Positions 61,691-64,000 of a stretch of DNA of 64,000 bases are shown in pieces. How positions within the stretch are numbered: the first letter of the stretch is position 1; each line of letters begins with the position of its first letter. Both the position numbers and the translations under genes were made by a program. This DNA is from a virus: the IMG/VR virus record IMGVR_UViG_3300030838_000001, positions 62,001-126,000 of that record; one strand, written 5' to 3'. Under the pieces are notes generated by a model that saw only the letters and a list, made by a program, of their open reading frames with translations, was not told the origin of the DNA and made no database searches.

Positions 61691-64000
61691 ATGAGTGATA
61701 AAAAAATAAAAGTAGCGGGGTATGCAAAGAAGGTTGTATATGACGGTAACATAGAATACAGAAATTTCAGTCCTGACCTAGTTGGTGTACAATTAGCTAG
61801 TAATGGTGGAACCCCTTTGTTTACAATGGGGAATTTTTCTATTACAACCAATCTTGACCCTAAAACCAATAAGTCTTTTATTACCAATAGTTTTTCAAAT
61901 TTTACGTCTCTTGATGACTTACAGTTAACACTTGACCAAACCAAGGCTCTTTTAACAAATAATGCTGGTGTAATTCTTAACTTGGATAAAACCAATCTTA
62001 AATACTACTCATTATTTGGTTCACTTACTGAGTTTGTTAGAGTTTCATTGGAAAATGTTATTACTACTTGGCCCGCTTCATTGTATATGTATTCAGTGAA
62101 TACTAATGCGGCAGGTACAACAATTACAAATAATACATTCGATAATTATACTTATGATAGTATTTCAGATACTTCTAGCTTTAGAGTTAATACAAATTCA
62201 ATCATAAACAGCTTTGATATCAATTACCTTTTAAACGGAACTATCCAAGATACTTTCAATGCATCAAATGATATAAGAAACTTAACAGTAAACTTTTATT
62301 CATATGCTGTATTATTTGAAGGTGTGGAATTTCCAGTAATTGGATATACTGGTTCAACTGATACCGTAAACGATTTTATCTATTTTGATATCAAAGGAAA
62401 CCCGTTTTCAGGACAACCAAACAATATAACTTATCACGTAAAGCCAAATAAGACGATTGAAGACACGTTCTTTAATACGTTGGATGATTTTACCTCTTAT
62501 CTATTAAATCGTCTTATAACACCTGTTTATACGGCTACATTCAGTTATCCAATCAAATCTGAAGATGGATTGATTCTTTATGTAGATAAATCAGTAACTT
62601 GGCCTGTAAGTGATGGTTATAACATTGATTTTGATTCAGGTGAGTATTTGTCGTATGCAACAGAATTATTTGAAATTGCAACAAATAATGACTTGTATAC
62701 AAGTAACCTTATGAATAGATTTCTTGTATCGGAATCTATTACATCATTTGATACACAACCTGTATTCCTTGCCGATGAGCATATGGATTCTTCAGGTCAA
62801 AAAATGAACAAGACTCTTAATCTTTATGGTCAAGAATTTGATGATATTAATAAGTTTATTACTGGTATTTCTTTTGCACATACAGTAACATATGATAAAT
62901 TGGATAACACACCTGATATCTACGTTAAAGATTTAGCGAGAGTAATGGGTTGGGACCTTATCTCAAGTGTTGTAGAAAACGATTTATTAGCGAATTATGT
63001 AAAAGCGTCAAAATCAACATATAGTGGTCAAACTGTTGGACTTACAGCAGTAGAAGCTGATGTTGAGCTATGGAGAAGACTTATTCTTAATTCACCTTGG
63101 ATTTGGAAATCTAAAGGAGCTAGAAAAACAGTTGAATTCTTATTGAAGTTCATTGGAACTCCGCAAGGACTAATCCAATTTAATGAATATGTTTATAAAG
63201 CAGATGGACCGATTGATATTGATTTCTTTACACAAGTTCTAGAATTAAATGGTCTTGATACTGATTTGACATTATATTCATTGGATTCAAATGGTTATCC
63301 AAGATTTCAAACAGATACTGATGATATGTACTTCCAAAATGATGGTCTTTGGTACCGTGAAACTGGTGGTGCTGACTCAGTGGTTGATATCCTTACTGGA
63401 AATAACCCACACGTTGGGCCTTATGATGGTGGATATAAATACATCAATCAATTAAGAACACTTATACCTAATTTTTCAGCGGTAACGATTACTGGTGAAA
63501 CAATTACTAGTGGAACAACAAATCTATTTACAAATTATCTATTAGGTGATATAACTAACTATACAGGAGCTACTTACGTTGATGTAATAAATGATGATGG
63601 AAGCGAAATAAATTCTACACTTGTTGTAGTATCAAGTATTATTGATGACCCAAGACCAACTGTAGAACAAACACCTTGTGGTTGTATTCCAGCTAGTGCT
63701 GATGACGCTTTGAGTATCTGTGTTAAAACAGTTGAACCAACAATTGCATTACCTTGTAGTAGTCTTGCTAATCAACCAACGAAAGATAATGAAAATGGTT
63801 ATTATGTGTTCCAAAAATACCAATATAACCAAGATGGTAGTATTTATTCAGTTAATGGAAATCCTGTTTTAACAAATGGATTATTCATTGACAGAGAGTG
63901 TTGTACTGCGTTGAACGGTGCTCCAAGTTATTCAGACTATGTTAACCCTACAAATAGCGAAGTATCAAGTGGTTATGCATGTTGTCATGGTAATAATTGT
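61691..64000 (+). CDS. Baseplate protein with gpI-like segment (3' end outside window)
   Basis: Open from the ATG at 61691 to the window end, 770 codons so far, starting MSDKKIKVAGYAKKVVYDGN. Around residues 390-510, FDDINKFITGISFAHTVTYD, ARVMGWDLISSV, ELWRRLILNSPWIWKSKGAR and KTVEFLLKFIGTPQGLIQFN resemble P2 gpI-type tail proteins (R-x-L-I-x-x-S, K-G-T/A-x-x-x-I/V-x-x-L-L-x-x-I/F-G), the fold also found within T4 gp7. The later visible part is Cys-containing and beta-rich (CGCIPASADD, ECCTAL, CCHGNNC). It is probably the wedge gp7-like or gpI-like component. The C-terminus is not seen. Confidence 0.6.
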   Translation, partial: MSDKKIKVAGYAKKVVYDGNIEYRNFSPDLVGVQLASNGGTPLFTMGNFSITTNLDPKTNKSFITNSFSNFTSLDDLQLTLDQTKALLTNNAGVILNLDKTNLKYYSLFGSLTEFVRVSLENVITTWPASLYMYSVNTNAAGTTITNNTFDNYTYDSISDTSSFRVNTNSIINSFDINYLLNGTIQDTFNASNDIRNLTVNFYSYAVLFEGVEFPVIGYTGSTDTVNDFIYFDIKGNPFSGQPNNITYHVKPNKTIEDTFFNTLDDFTSYLLNRLITPVYTATFSYPIKSEDGLILYVDKSVTWPVSDGYNIDFDSGEYLSYATELFEIATNNDLYTSNLMNRFLVSESITSFDTQPVFLADEHMDSSGQKMNKTLNLYGQEFDDINKFITGISFAHTVTYDKLDNTPDIYVKDLARVMGWDLISSVVENDLLANYVKASKSTYSGQTVGLTAVEADVELWRRLILNSPWIWKSKGARKTVEFLLKFIGTPQGLIQFNEYVYKADGPIDIDFFTQVLELNGLDTDLTLYSLDSNGYPRFQTDTDDMYFQNDGLWYRETGGADSVVDILTGNNPHVGPYDGGYKYINQLRTLIPNFSAVTITGETITSGTTNLFTNYLLGDITNYTGATYVDVINDDGSEINSTLVVVSSIIDDPRPTVEQTPCGCIPASADDALSICVKTVEPTIALPCSSLANQPTKDNENGYYVFQKYQYNQDGSIYSVNGNPVLTNGLFIDRECCTALNGAPSYSDYVNPTNSEVSSGYACCHGNNC

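Noticed and set aside
61498-61995. Open frame of 165 codons on the minus strand
   Set aside because: It straddles the junction of two plus-strand genes that are in good frame, and its composition is that of a shadow.
1-64000. tRNA genes, CRISPR arrays and integrase/attachment sites
   Set aside because: All gaps are short and accounted for; no cloverleaf-like GC-rich segment, no spaced direct-repeat array and no recombinase was seen.

Overview
This window is about 64 kb of the virion and DNA-replication regions of a large, virulent, T4-like phage with a contractile tail. It is AT-rich, tightly packed and mostly on the + strand. Recognisable T4-type parts are tail sheath (gp18), tail tube (gp19), neck (gp13), tail terminator (gp15), baseplate wedge gp25, gp6 and gp53, a gp27/gp5-type hub, a gp26-type chaperone, DNA polymerase (gp43), primase, helicase (gp41), ssDNA-binding protein (gp32), a RecA/UvsX recombinase, a 5'-3' exonuclease and ribonucleotide reductase (NrdA, NrdB). 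No terminase, portal, capsid, integrase or tRNA gene is present, so this is part of a larger genome.

The host is probably a member of Bacteroidota, perhaps a flavobacterium. Several DNA-metabolism genes follow TAnnTTTG elements with a TTG or TTTG about 20 bp upstream, which is the Bacteroidota housekeeping promoter. I see no Shine-Dalgarno sequences. Two virion proteins carry modules typical of Bacteroidota surface proteins: an OmpA-type GYASPQG domain and SprB-type repeats. A second motif, ATATTTATA, lies 16-58 bp before most virion operons on both strands and may be the phage's own (late) promoter.

Layout: 1-5312, fibre or structural genes. 5362-12183, RuvC-like resolvase, primase, a GNAT-like gene and an HNH gene (both minus strand), then DNA polymerase. 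12217-15495, minus-strand operon of SNF2 helicase, glutaredoxin and gp13-like neck protein. 15607-19251, neck, terminator and fibre/adhesin genes. 19252-19401, a 49-residue possible regulator on the minus strand. 19554-29509, sheath, tube, gp26-type chaperone with a probable frameshift extension, and tape measure. 29510-29790, a non-coding AT-rich segment. 29791-39807, baseplate and hub, including a 1888-residue protein ending in a muralytic-like domain. 39847-41874, unknown genes. 42111-50608, gp32, RecA-like recombinase, exonuclease, helicase and NrdB/NrdA. 50712-64000, baseplate wedge genes gp25 and gp6, then very long wedge or fibre proteins, the last cut by the window end.

The most notable sequence-wide signals are the apparent absence of GATC, with Asp switching from GAT to GAC before C, and near-absence of GCAGC/GCTGC, with Ala-Ala-Ala written as GCGGCCGC, giving seven NotI sites in AT-rich DNA. 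Both suggest escape from host restriction. All functional calls are from motifs and gene order read by eye; no database search was run.
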